This document shows positions 48,407 through 59,353 of a stretch of 64,000 bases of DNA, piece after piece. The stretch is from Hofstenia miamia (lineage: Eukaryota > Xenacoelomorpha > Acoela). The notes under the pieces were generated by a model that was not told the DNA's origin, did not search any database, and saw nothing but the letters and a program-made list of their open reading frames with translations. Positions within the stretch are counted from its first letter, which is position 1; each line of letters starts with the position of its first letter. The position numbers and the translations under genes are program-made. The stretch covers positions 924,165 to 988,164 of the forward strand of contig SCFE01000025.1 of assembly GCA_004352715.1 (NCBI GenBank), given 5' to 3'.

Positions 48407-51400
48407 ATGCGTGTGCGGGCTCCAATCAACATTGCCATTGTAAAATATTGTAAGTATTTTCTACGCGTGTATCTAAAATATTGTTGGTTAGATGGTAATT
48501 GCTTAAACTGAGTTCTTTGTGATGTAGCATTCAATATTGTAGTGCACAGAGCACACATTTTTAGTAAAAGAAGCTTGTAGCGATGCTGGAGTGGACATAT
48601 GAACTAACACAATTTTAATTTTACATATATTATCATTGCTATTGTTATTGTTATTAGTATTATTGTTTATGATGCTTTGCAATATATTACTTCTACTTCT
48701 AGGGGGCAAGCGTGATGAGAAATTGGTTTTGCCTACTAATGACTCTTTGAGTGTGACGTTACATATCAGTGATCTTTGCGCAGAAACGGAATTCAAATTT
48801 TCAGAAAACGGTTGCGACGAGTTCTACCTGAATGGAATGTACGTCTGCTACAGTATTTTCCCCAATATCATTTTTCATCAAACTCTGTATTTACAATTCA
48901 TTGAAAGTAAACTAGTAATTACACATTATTTTGATGTGACGAGCTGCCGTAATACAACGAAAATTTAATAAATGCTAAGGAAAATTGGCATTTTTCGTGT
49001 CACATATTTTCCTGTATATAGACTAAAATATTTTTAGTTTTTGGTACGTGTAAATCATTGCTTTTACTTAGTGGATGTACGTGTGTGTACAAATCTCGTT
49101 CGTTCCGTGTGGATATACGTGGCAATACTCTGTCATATATAATGCCAATTTCAAATAATGGATTTTCAGAAAATTTTAAATACAGGCACCCAATTTGTAA
49201 GAAATTATTGGATGAACAAAAAAACTTAGCGAAAATTCCTCATTATCATTGAAGCATGCATAATAAAATTTGTGATTTCGGTGTCGGAGCCATGCTCATG
49301 TTCACCTCAACTCTTTGTTGTTTATTTTACGATCTAAATTGAGTTTGTTAAACATTCATAAGTTTTCTATAATTAATTACCTTTAGGAAGAACGAAATCA
49401 CATTTGGAAGTCGACTTCATAATCTATTAGAGTTAGGTAGTTTTAAGTTTTACAGCATTTATGTATTTCATGTGAATGTATGAATAAGTTTTCATTTAAA
49501 ATTAATTGCTTCTGAAATTATATTTGTAAAAGGAAATGATTTTTATATGTATGTGGCATTGTTCCAGTGGTAAATTAATGTAAAATCACTTCTTTGAATT
49601 AAGTAGTGTTAGATTTAGGGCCCTGTCAGTTATCCAAATCAACTCGATGTTAGCTTGAATAGCATCATTGCTCTTCAAGGGTTGCCTGCGAATCATTAGG
49701 CATGGTTTCTCTTATTTTTTTCGTACATTTATATAGATTTGTTTAACATGTATCACCGCTATATATAGCTAAACTAAAGATAGGTCCAAATAAAATTTTA
49801 ACTCGACTCGAACCTAAAAACAGTGAACTCGCAGGACCCTAGTTAATCTATTTTAAAAGCTGACCTCATTAGCTTTTGTAAATTTTGTTTTTATCTATAT
49901 TTACATAAATCATATGTTGGTGTAGCAAATTTGCGAATTATTTTGTATTCTATATAGTAATTTTCCATTGTTTAGCAAGACAGCAATCAAGAAGACATTC
50001 AAATGAAAAATTGCATATCTCCTCAACTAATAATTTTCCAACTGCTGCTGGTCTGGCCTCGTCAGCCGCGGGTCTTGCTTGCATGGGTTATACATTTATC
50101 TATTCTTAATGGTACATATAGTTTGGTGTATATTTGGGTTTTGCATTAAGTTTTTGTCATTTTGATGATCTAAAATGAACAAGGTTGGAACTTATTTCAA
50201 ACCAACACGATCTATTTAAGATTGCCTTGGTATCAACCTAACAGAACTGTCATCAGGCCTGTACATCCTTTCTAGATCACCAGCAACGCTAGGTTTTGCC
50301 TTGCCTTATCTGATTGAATTTAGATGTCCTGCAAACTTAAGATTTCAAAATAATTGCTCAATTTATTTTTAGTACAATAATAATATATTTTCCTTTGTTT
50401 AAATTCATTATTAGGTACGTCATTTACTCATTTTAGTACATCAACAAACAATGGCTGTAGTGACTCATTCACATCCATATTCTTTACTTTTTATACGTTT
50501 ATGTGCAATTTTTACATGGTGGCCCTGCTTCTCTTTTAAAATGATCGCATGTTCTTCAAGTAATTGTTGCAATAAACTTTGTGCTTCAAACTATTCCTGG
50601 TATTTCTGATTATAAAAAATCATTTTATAATTAAAGTTTTTATCATTTTGGAAAGTAGTTTAGAAGTGATTTCTTGAGAGTAACATTAAAAATATGTTTA
50701 CCAACATCTATAATTTCCTTTTTGTAAATGCTTCAATGAATTTTATCCAAATTGAAAAATATAACACTGTCCTCATTTGAAAATTTTAAATTTAAAATTG
50801 TTGTGTTTTTTCTTTAAAATTAGCGAAGCTTTTGGATCTAATTTGGCCTAAAAGTGAAAAACATTTGAGTCAGGGTAAGCGAATAATCTCTTAGATTACT
50901 TGAAGTTGCTAAGACGGGTTCAAGAAGTTTGAAACAAATGGCTAGTAATATGCACTAGTCAATCCATAATTATTAGAATATTCTATCTTTATATAATTAA
51001 ATATAATTAAATTTGTGTTTGAGAGTTGGCTATTTATTAATAGTTGATGTTTTTGTTCGTTAAGTTCATCACTCATTTATTGAGTTTTAGCGTTTGGATT
51101 GCATCGTCTACTTGATTGTGATGAAGATGTCTCTCTATTGGCGAGGTAAGAAAACTTTTACTAATCGCATCATAATGGATGTTCAACTCTATATAAAATG
51201 TAACCAACCGAAACTGAAAATCCAATGGTTAGTAAGAAACAATATTTGAAAACCCTGCTCTGTTTGCCCTTGCTGAATCCGCTTAGCATTTATTGTTTAC
51301 CGCGGCATATTAATGTTTAATTTAATTTATTGAATGAGTTTAAGTGAACACATAAATTTGTGTGATATTGTTTTTGTACCACACGTATGTTTTATTATGA

Positions 51401-54400
51401 TATGAAACCCATTCCATAGTTGCCGGTTGAAGCTGGATTAGTTATAATCGATAATTGCCGGATAAATCTCACTCATGTGCTTCGGAATTGCAGTTAATTC
51501 TTTAAGAAATTTTACTTCCACGTCATTTATATGTGAATTACAGTGACTTTTTTCATCAGAGTCACTCTATTTCTGAATACCACTACATGCTCATGCCACA
51601 ACCAAGTCTTTGCGGTAGAGATAAGGCATATAAAGAAATCCCTCTACGGTTACGTTCCTAACCTTCTACGTGATGTTGCATTGATAAAAGAATTTGTTAG
51701 TGTAGATAGATTACTTAATATTATCTATGAACGATTCAATTATTTTTATTGTCTTCCGATCATGAATTCCGACTGTTTTTACAGAATTGGTTCAGGCAGT
51801 GCCTGTCGCAGTGTTTACGGTGGATTCGTTGCATGGCAATCAGGCGTTCAACAAGATGGGAGGGAAAGCATTGCTGTGCAATTGTTTCCTGAGGATCATT
51901 GGCCTTCACTTCGTGTCATAATACTAGTAGTGAGTTATTTTCCTTTATTAAGAAGGGAATGGATTTTGCCTGTTTGTCTTTTCATTTTTTAGCAGAATTT
52001 TTCAAAAAATCCTAGACATCTTAGGAAGAATACACTAACTTTTCAATATGATCCAGATCGGCATCTGGATACAAAAATGTGTCCCATTGTTTCATATTCC
52101 TACTATTAAGTTGTAATTTTGTCGCTTTTGGTATTATGACAAACTTTGTTAAGATTTTCTAATTGCTCTGAGTGTTGAAACAGCAGGAGAATTGAATTTT
52201 CCTAGTTGAGTATTGACTATATAATTTGGAGTTTTATGTTCTGCATTCATCATTCGCACGAAAAATTCCTATTGCTTACAATTTTCTTAAGAGGAAATAA
52301 CATTTAAAAAAATAGTTTTTGTCTTCTCTGTTCTTAGGAAGCTTTATCTCTCACATACCGTTATATTTCTATTTACTATTGATTATACACTAGGTCTCTG
52401 ATGAAAAGAAGGGGACTGGTAGTACTAGAGGAATGCAAACCTCTGTGGCGACGAGTGCTTTACTAAAATATCGAGCAGAAGTAGTCGTCCCGAATTTAAT
52501 GAAGGATTTGAAAGAAGCAATTTCATTAAGAGACTTTTCTTCCTTTGCTAATATTTGTATGAAGGTTAGCATTTTTATGAATTTGATTTTTCCTAATTCG
52601 GGTGAATGGTATTTGAAAATATTGAAATTCCTAAACTCCCAGTTTGTAGATGCGCATTTTGACATTAATTCCATTGCTGTAATTTTGGTATAAACTCCAA
52701 TAATTATTATGAATCACAATTGGATTCTAGCAGATAATGATTAATTAATTCATGCATCAAACTTTAAATTCAAGTAGAATTGCATTCATTACTAGTTTTT
52801 TGGAATGCTTGTCCTATTTTTTATTGATTGCTCCAAGCGAATTGAGTAAGTTTTGCTATGTACTTTTTTATTGAAAAATGTTCTAATTATTTCAGGTTGA
52901 TTAATTTTGCAAAGGTTTGTTTCTCTTAATGATTCTGGTATCAGATTTTTGCTTACATACTTTCAATTTTAATTGAATCAATGATTGAATATATAATTTG
53001 AAAATGTCAAGCAACTTTTCTATCTGAATCTGTTATGTTTATGACGGGAATACTCAACTCGACCCATTAGAAAAGCCAACTGAATAAGCTACCACGTTCG
53101 CTATCTATCATTTTATACCCGGTCAGACCTACTAAATTCATTCTATCTATAAGTACAACTATTTACAAAAAATATTACGCTATATTGGTTGAGATTTTTT
53201 TGCTTTGAAAACACTAATATATTGTGCTGTATAATTCTAAATTGTTGTATTCATCATTATTGAAAGATGAAGTAAGAACACATTCCTCTATCCTCTAGAC
53301 ATATGACACATTCTGATAATGCTCCCCCAGCTATATTGGGTATGTATTGCCATTCGGAACATTCATTATTGCTATCAATCGCCACATTTCGTAATTTACC
53401 TCAGTGCATTTGTTTTCATTTTTTAGGAAAGCAATCAACTACACGCCATATGCTTAGACACGCTCCCTCCAATTTTCTACCTGAATTCACATAGTCATTC
53501 AATTATCAACTTGGTTCATCAATTTAATTCTTGGAAGCAATGTAACAAGGTATCATTGTTGTAACTTTCATTCTTTGTCTTACTAGTTTGAATTTAAAGA
53601 TGTATGTGAAAATTATATCACTAAATGTTCTCAAAGTTCTTATAAATGTATTGCTACTCCTAAACTTCTTTGGAATTTTACAATGCTAGTTTGTTTAACT
53701 GTTTAAAAAGTTTGAAATTTTTCGTTAATTACGTTGCAATCTTCATTGATTTGATATAAGCACTTAGGACATTTGCTCTCGTTGACGTATTATTTAGGAT
53801 CATTAAATGTTAGAAATTGATGCAGATAATTGTTTCGCAAGGCCTTGCTGCAGTTAATCTTATGAGATTTCTCACGAATTTACTATCATCTTGCTTTGTG
53901 TATGTCTCGGGAAGATATTTTCACAATTGTTTTTTCAAAGTGCCTTCTGCAGATAATTATAAAGCCTTTCAAATGCGTTGCAAATCTCCCAGACTACAAG
54001 TACTAATTGAGCTGAAAGCCATTATAGATGATGTGTTGAATTCCAGGAATTTTTTGGTTTGATGTTGAGATATATCAGTGTCTCTGTCATTTATCTGCAA
54101 CATTCTGCGTGCAATAACGTCCCACAAAATTAGATAAGCATGTGAGACAAGCGTATACAACAGATGAATGTAGTTGATTATTTTGTGAAATATTACTATT
54201 TTACTATCATATCTGTTTTGGAAAAATTTGGCACTTGCTATACTTTTTAGCCTTAAAATGAAAACCATTATTTCTTTTTGCGAAGAGCTACATTTCTTGG
54301 GATCTAGCTTATGTTATCAATTTTCTATTTTGCTTACAACTGCATTTTTTAGGTAGCGTACACATTTGATGCAGGTCCAAACGCTTGTATTTTTTTTGAA

Positions 54401-55518
54401 GAGCAAAATATTGAAGAAGTACATTCTCTTTTCTCTCTAGCATTTCCTCACATTCCATTTAAACAGTCAACTGCAGAATCTAAGCAGGTATGCAGTTTCT
54501 CAAATTTTAAATCTTTCGTCTGATTTTTGTAAGCACTTGCGATAAATATGTATTTTTTTCGGGTATTAAAAGTGGAACAAGCACATTCTGGGTGTAAGCC
54601 TACAGATTTATCATTGAATTTAAACATTTTAAAAGGCAGAGACTACATTCTTCCAATTCCAACACGCGTTTACAAATTTTAATAGAATTTGAAAATATTT
54701 GAAAAGTAATTAAAAACAATTGAATAGTAGTAAATAATTAGAAAGTAATTGAAAACAATTGGAAACCGTCATAAATTCCTTGATGGAAATAATTATGTAG
54801 CATACGCGCATAGTTTCATTAATATACATTCAAGCACCTATTGATCAGGTTTTTGCTCAATATACAAATTGCGGCCATATAAATCCGCTATTATTATTAA
54901 TGTTTTGTTGACAATATATCGTGCGCTCTTATAATAATAAATGTCGGTCTTTGCTTGGTTTTTTATTGATCTGACACCGTTCGATCCACTGAATCAAGTA
55001 TATTTATCTAACTTGTAAGATTTTGTTTAAGTTCGTAGCAGATCGGTTTCCAATTCTGAATCTGGTAAGCAATTGAAATCACAGAGGTAACCCAAATAAA
55101 TCGCCTTTTAATGATACAAAAATATGAAAGAAAATTGAGTGGTCCAACGAAATGCCATTTGAATTTGAAAAATTATGACAATTCTTTACAATTTGAACCT
55201 GCATGACCTGTTCTGTAGGGTTCACATTAATACACTCTATTGTGGATTATTGACTATTACATTTTATTATGAGCGATTATCGTTAAAAATTATTTATTTT
55301 TTAGGTGTATATTGAATATATTTGAATTATTATTTTATGTTTATGTTTACCACTGATATATGTTGGTTACCAATTTCCAATTGCGGTATTACTGTACTCG
55401 TGTTTTAAATAATTTTATTTAGAAAATTGCTGACCAGATTTGTGTTGCGCCATCTAGCGATGCTGTGAAGTTTGCAATTCATACCAGCGTTGGTCCAGGT
55501 CCTCAAATACTGCAATAG
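48407..55518 (+). CDS. MVD: Diphosphomevalonate decarboxylase (ten exons)
   Basis: Exons are 48407-48449, 48703-48838, 49387-49436, 49976-50086, 51091-51145, 51785-51929, 52394-52564, 53427-53549, 54353-54487 and 55423-55518. They are GT-AG throughout, all in phase, 1065 nt, 354 residues (human about 400). Key blocks are [39 protein letters not shown] (GHMP ATP loop), [52 protein letters not shown] (catalytic Asp) and VGPGPQIL at the C-terminus. The enzyme makes isopentenyl diphosphate from mevalonate diphosphate, using ATP. Exon 3 is the least certain, fixed mainly by phase. The start at 48407 follows an acceptor-like TTTTAG by three bases; a short upstream exon cannot be excluded. Confidence 0.93.
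50824..50874 (+). other. Possible 51-nt cassette exon in MVD
   Basis: Between MVD exons 4 and 5 lies an open 51-nt segment bounded by AATTAG and GGTAAGC, starting and ending in phase 1. Its inclusion would insert 17 residues ([16 protein letters not shown] region) without a frameshift. Skipping it gives the spacing seen in human and yeast enzymes. It could be a real alternative exon or a chance match. Confidence 0.4.
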
Positions 55519-55660
55519 TCCATTTCGTGAGCTTACGCAATTTTAAATTGTTTATATTTCGTATTTTTGTATTACTTAATTTTATTGGAACAATAAATTT
55601 GTTTTGCATTTATGGAATTTCATTCTCTGAGCAGCTGTAATTAGTGTGTTTTTATTACAA
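55519..55660 (+). promoter_or_regulatory. MVD 3' end and start of the next gene (operon-like gap)
   Basis: Only 142 bases separate the MVD stop from the next start codon. AATAAA at 55592-55597 is a good poly(A) signal, and an acceptor-like GTAATTAG ends at 55644, 16 bases before the ATG. Poly(A) signal then acceptor within about 50 bases is the layout of polycistronic units resolved by trans-splicing. Confidence 0.45.
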
Positions 55661-56098
55661 ATGACAGACGCATGGTTTTCGTGTGAATCGTTACTTCCTA
55701 GCTACGATGTTTCTGTTAGGGTCTCTATTGATGCATCAGTCGCTAGAGACTCTGATCGCCTTGATATGATTAATTTTTGCGATGAGTTTTCATTTACAGA
55801 TATCCGGAATTATATGCAATCTCTCCTGGATGAGAAGAAATGTGTTCTTAAAGTGAGAGGAGATGAAGCTATCGCATCAATAATGCTTCAAATGTTCTAT
55901 AAAGCCGTGAAAATGCATTGGAGTCGGTTGGAAAAGTATGTGATTTTTGTTAAAATTACCAAATGGGTAGTTAAAGAGACCAGTTCTGCAGCCAGTATTG
56001 TAAGCTGTTGGGAAGGCAATCTCGATAAGTTAAGTTCTAAAAATATGGAATCCATTCGACAATTGATGAACAAAGTGATCTACAACAGTTCAATTTAG
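55661..56098 (+). CDS. Small unrecognised protein, possibly Alba-like
   Basis: A single frame of 145 residues from the ATG at 55661 (MTDAWFSCESLLPSY). It has a middle block DIRNYMQSLLDEKKC followed by VLKVRGDEAIASIML, which loosely follows the IRN-x-M ... V-x-G-x-G-x-A-I layout of Alba/Rpp25 nucleic-acid-binding proteins. The resemblance is weak and may be accidental. There is no signal peptide or membrane segment. It follows MVD closely on the same strand and may share its primary transcript. Codon use looks like the neighbouring genes, and the stop is followed by an AT-rich 3' region. Confidence 0.6.
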   Translation: MTDAWFSCESLLPSYDVSVRVSIDASVARDSDRLDMINFCDEFSFTDIRNYMQSLLDEKKCVLKVRGDEAIASIMLQMFYKAVKMHWSRLEKYVIFVKITKWVVKETSSAASIVSCWEGNLDKLSSKNMESIRQLMNKVIYNSSI

Positions 56099-57310
56099 TA
56101 CTTTTGTATTCCATTTGTAATAACCTAGGACTATAAATAGCTCGACGCAATCTATTATTTATTCAGCATTTTTCAAACTATCCAAATTTTTTTCAAATTT
56201 ATGGAATTTACAAAATTCTAACTAATTACATTTTTATCATCTTATATTTGTCATTAACCAATTTAAATAAATTTATTTTAAATAACTTTACACCTTGAAT
56301 TAATTACACTTTCCTTAAGCACATCTGCAATATTTTGTACAAATCTAAATAATATACATGTATGTATTAATCAATATTGTTGCTTAATAACTTTAATTTT
56401 TTAATTATTTCGACAATTTCATTTAATTGTAGTTGGATAAGAATAATCCTTTTTTAATTTGTCGACTACGTTCTGTAAAGAAGAAAAACTCAAACTAATT
56501 GCTGGAAAAACAAATTTACTATTAAAACTCATTACATATCTGGAGATATTATAAACGATATCATATAACAGTCTGTGTTTCACTTATTTGATAAACTCTT
56601 TTATAACGATAGGATCAATATGCTACAATTGAAACAGGTACATTGAAAACAGCTGTTTCAAATAAATTCTGATTTGGGCTAATTCATAAATTGTAAATAA
56701 CGTCTAGATATAATTGGATGCAGGAAATACAATTTATTACTATTGTTTATACAGATGTAAAAGATAAACGTTTTAACTATAAGCTACCTAACGAGACTAG
56801 AAATACAAAACGTCTTTTCCATATTTTCCACAAATTTGCTCCACATGAATTAATGCATTGGAAGGTCTTGCGACATTTGATAAATGTATTGGTTATTGTG
56901 TTTTCATGTAATGATGAATATTTGTCAAAAATTATTTCGGTGCCGGAAGGACTCGAAAGTATAATTTAACGAGTTTTAATTTAAAATTTCGTTTTTTAAA
57001 AAACTAACCTCAGCTAGATCACCGAAGTTCTGACTTGGCGACGCTTTCTAAGGAAATGAATTGCTTTTCGAAGGTAATTAATAAGTAGATGTAATTCCCA
57101 ATATTCAAAATTATTATTCTATACTTGTTCTATTTCGTTTTTGTTAGCTCAGTTGGGATCTTAACCAATTTCTTCAATTCGTTTATCAGTAAATCAGGAT
57201 TTTGGTTGAATGTAAAAATTATATATTCTAGTGCTCAAATTTTGTTTCCTGTAAAACTTTTTTTTTAAAAATGCGCCTCTAAAAAGAAAAATATTTAAAA
57301 AATTCGGAAT
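56099..57310. other. 3' flank with one small candidate frame
   Basis: AT-rich sequence. A frame at 56718-56969 (83 residues, starting MQEIQFITIVYTDV, with HKFAPHELMHWKVLRHLIN) begins eleven bases after an acceptor-like GTCTAG. I do not recognise it, and it could be a small gene or chance. Confidence 0.35.
56718..56969 (+). CDS. Hypothetical small protein
   Basis: 83 residues with mixed, coding-like composition and no motif known to me. It lies downstream of the RCC1L-MVD group on the same strand with an acceptor-like GTCTAG shortly before the ATG, like the other genes here. There is no other support. Confidence 0.25.
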   Translation: MQEIQFITIVYTDVKDKRFNYKLPNETRNTKRLFHIFHKFAPHELMHWKVLRHLINVLVIVFSCNDEYLSKIISVPEGLESII

Positions 57311-57538
57311 AACATAGAGTCACATAAAAATGGAATAAATCACATTTTCCATTTTTGTTATTAATATTTTAGTTNTTGTAAAATATTTTTGTGGATTCCA
57401 CAAAACTTTAGAAGAGAATTGTTTAACTTGTTAATTATTTTTGTGGATTCCACAAAATATTTGAAATTTTTTGAAACTAAAATATTAATACTAAAAATGG
57501 AAAATGTGATTTATTCCATTTTTATGTGACTCTATGTT
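57311..57538. mobile_element. Hairpin MITE with about 60-bp inverted ends
   Basis: The first 64 bases (starting AACATAGAGTCACATAAAAA) and the last 64 bases are almost exact reverse complements, so the 228-bp element can fold into a long hairpin. It is flanked by GAAT on both sides (57307-57310 and 57539-57542). The interior repeats TTTTTGTGGATTCCACAAAA twice. The single N at 57375 falls at the inner end of the left arm, a typical trouble spot for assembly. Confidence 0.85.
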
Positions 57539-57800
57539 GAATTTATTTCATTTTGAATGTTACACATAAATGCAAATTGGAAACGTACAGTGTATCTATT
57601 TATGATATTGTTGCAAGTGGATAAAATGAATTTTGCACTATCCAAAATGCGAAGTATCCTACTTTAAAAAATAAACACATTTTTGCTTCTTGAAGTCGCT
57701 GTACATAATATGTACAATCAGCTGTAGTTACTACAAAATAATATAGAATTTAGCAGTGCTCAACGTGTTGTACATACAAAATATACTAAAATTTAACTGG

Positions 57801-57960
57801 AAGGTAAATATCTATACTTAGAGTTGCTTTTTACAACATAAAGTACAACACTAAATAGCGTCAAAAAACAATGCAAATAAAACAACAAATACATATACAA
57901 AAATTTAATTTGCAAACGCAATTTAAATTAGCAGCTTGGGCTATGGCGAATTTGGATGCT
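57801..57960 (-). repeat. Short LINE 3' end with hairpin, second copy
   Basis: Homolog of 1-190. On minus it has GACGCTATTTAG, a stem (ATTTAGTGTTG with CAACTCTAAGT: nine pairs, one G-T wobble, one mismatch), a loop with TTGTAAAA, and the tail ATAGATAT. Upstream similarity to copy 1 ends at GCGAATTT. Confidence 0.65.
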
Positions 57961-58340
57961 ATCTATTGAATAGTCGGTTCGAGCAGTAGTACAAAACGTT
58001 TTGGAACAATCTGTCAAACTATAAATTTAACATTGTGAAAACTGTGAATACAACTTTTATGTTAAATTTATAGAGATTAGTGTGCATAATATTTATCAAT
58101 CGCACTTTCAAAAAGTTTAAGCATTTTCTGTGCCAAGGATTTCGCAAAAATTAATATGCAATGGAATCTAAAAACCCAAGCAGTTTTGGAACAGCAATTA
58201 AGTAGGTGAGAGTTGTTAAAGATTTTTAAAAGTTTTAATAAAAAAATCATTAAATATATTTTTTATTTAAACGTATTGATGTTGATCACAAGTTGTTATT
58301 GGATGTTTTTTACATGGTCAGTGTGTTTAACCATATCAAA
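57961..58340. other. No gene seen (57961-58340)
   Basis: AT-rich spacer between two LINE-related fragments. Nothing recognised. Confidence 0.4.
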
Positions 58341-58911
58341 TATAAGATAAGATTGTCTTTATTCTGTTAATTCTTATAAGAATGAAACACTGATAAATTA
58401 GCAGAATAATGTCATAAAGTTCAAAAGCAACAATAAAAAATATTTACAATGGGCTTAGACTATGGATTAATTGTTACTGTCAAGAAATTTTATAATCACT
58501 GTTATGATTCAGGATGTGAATTTTTGCTTGAGTATGAGGGATTTCAATTGGTTCGTGAACTTTTCATTTTGGCAATGCTTTTTAAATTGTTTGGTAATCG
58601 ATACCAGTTGTAAATTGCAGTGGTACTAAACGATTCACCCATAATTATTTTATAATATTTAATGCATGAAAAGTTTTGTGATCTTTCAATTTGCTTGAGA
58701 CAATGTATTGGACATGAAATTTCGTGACAGGGTGGTATTTTGTTAATTATTTAAAAAAAAATAAGCAATGGCATTGTAGATAATTAATTGTATAGGAAAA
58801 AAAGTAGATGCAGAGATATAATCTTTGGAATAAGAAGAATTTTTTTGCATACATTTAGTGCCCACTTCATTTGTATTTAAGGTTTCCTTACCATTTCGCA
58901 ATTTATGTAAG
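58341..58911 (-). mobile_element. Older LINE copy, 3' half (split by a younger LINE)
   Basis: Minus-strand translation shows family residues in broken frames (IQMKWALNVCKKIL near 58860, SKDYISASTFFPIQLIIYN), then a 3' UTR with a 10-of-11 stem (58361-58371 with 58397-58407) and an AGATAAGATT-type tail at 58341-58353. Its 5' half is at 63441-63900. Reading across the split stays in frame (TYIN codons on both sides). Confidence 0.75.
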
Positions 58912-59176
58912 AATCATGTACAGCTGCTGGTATATACTTCATACAACTATCAGTGGAAGCTCTAGGAGGATGTTCATCAATTGCTATCAAAGTATTCTCC
59001 AAGATGTCTCTTATGTCTTCTGCCAGAAGTGCCTCTTGTGATCTGAATACGATTTATACATATTTTTCCAGCAATTGTAAGTAATTTTACAGCGGGGTAA
59101 TGCTACACTTCTATTATCAAATGGTGGGATCAAGCAATTCATGTCTAATCTGTGAGATCTAGAACACAAACTCATT
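58912..59176 (-). other. Probable 3'-transduced segment with an exon-like frame
   Basis: Between the LINE (GTT)n end and the target duplication. On minus, an acceptor-like CGTATTCAG at about 59042 is followed by an open 43-codon frame containing EALLAEDIRDILENTLIAID and MKYIPAAVHD, running to the insertion boundary. The composition is clearly coding-like and unlike LINE UTR. I do not recognise the protein. Confidence 0.5.
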
Positions 59177-59195
59177 AACAACAACAACAACAACA
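59177..59195 (-). repeat. (GTT)n tract, probable LINE 3' tail
   Basis: A run of about six AAC units on +, at the junction between LINE 3' UTR and the following segment. Confidence 0.7.
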
Positions 59196-59353
59196 TATAT
59201 TTAAGTTCTCATGTACATATACATGTATTAAGTTTACAAACTTATTAAGAACATAAATAATGCAACTTTCTTCATATGTGCTTAGTTATGTCAGTAAATG
59301 TTTGTTTCTTGGTTACGTTTACAAATTACATATAATTTAAAAAATATTTTTAC

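Noticed and set aside
53303-53494. Apparent MVD exon (APPAIL block) near 53300
   Set aside because: It loosely mimics the MVD segment with two prolines, but it does not fit the phase of the preceding exon, and the true counterpart ([15 protein letters not shown]) follows at 53427 with correct phase and splice sites.
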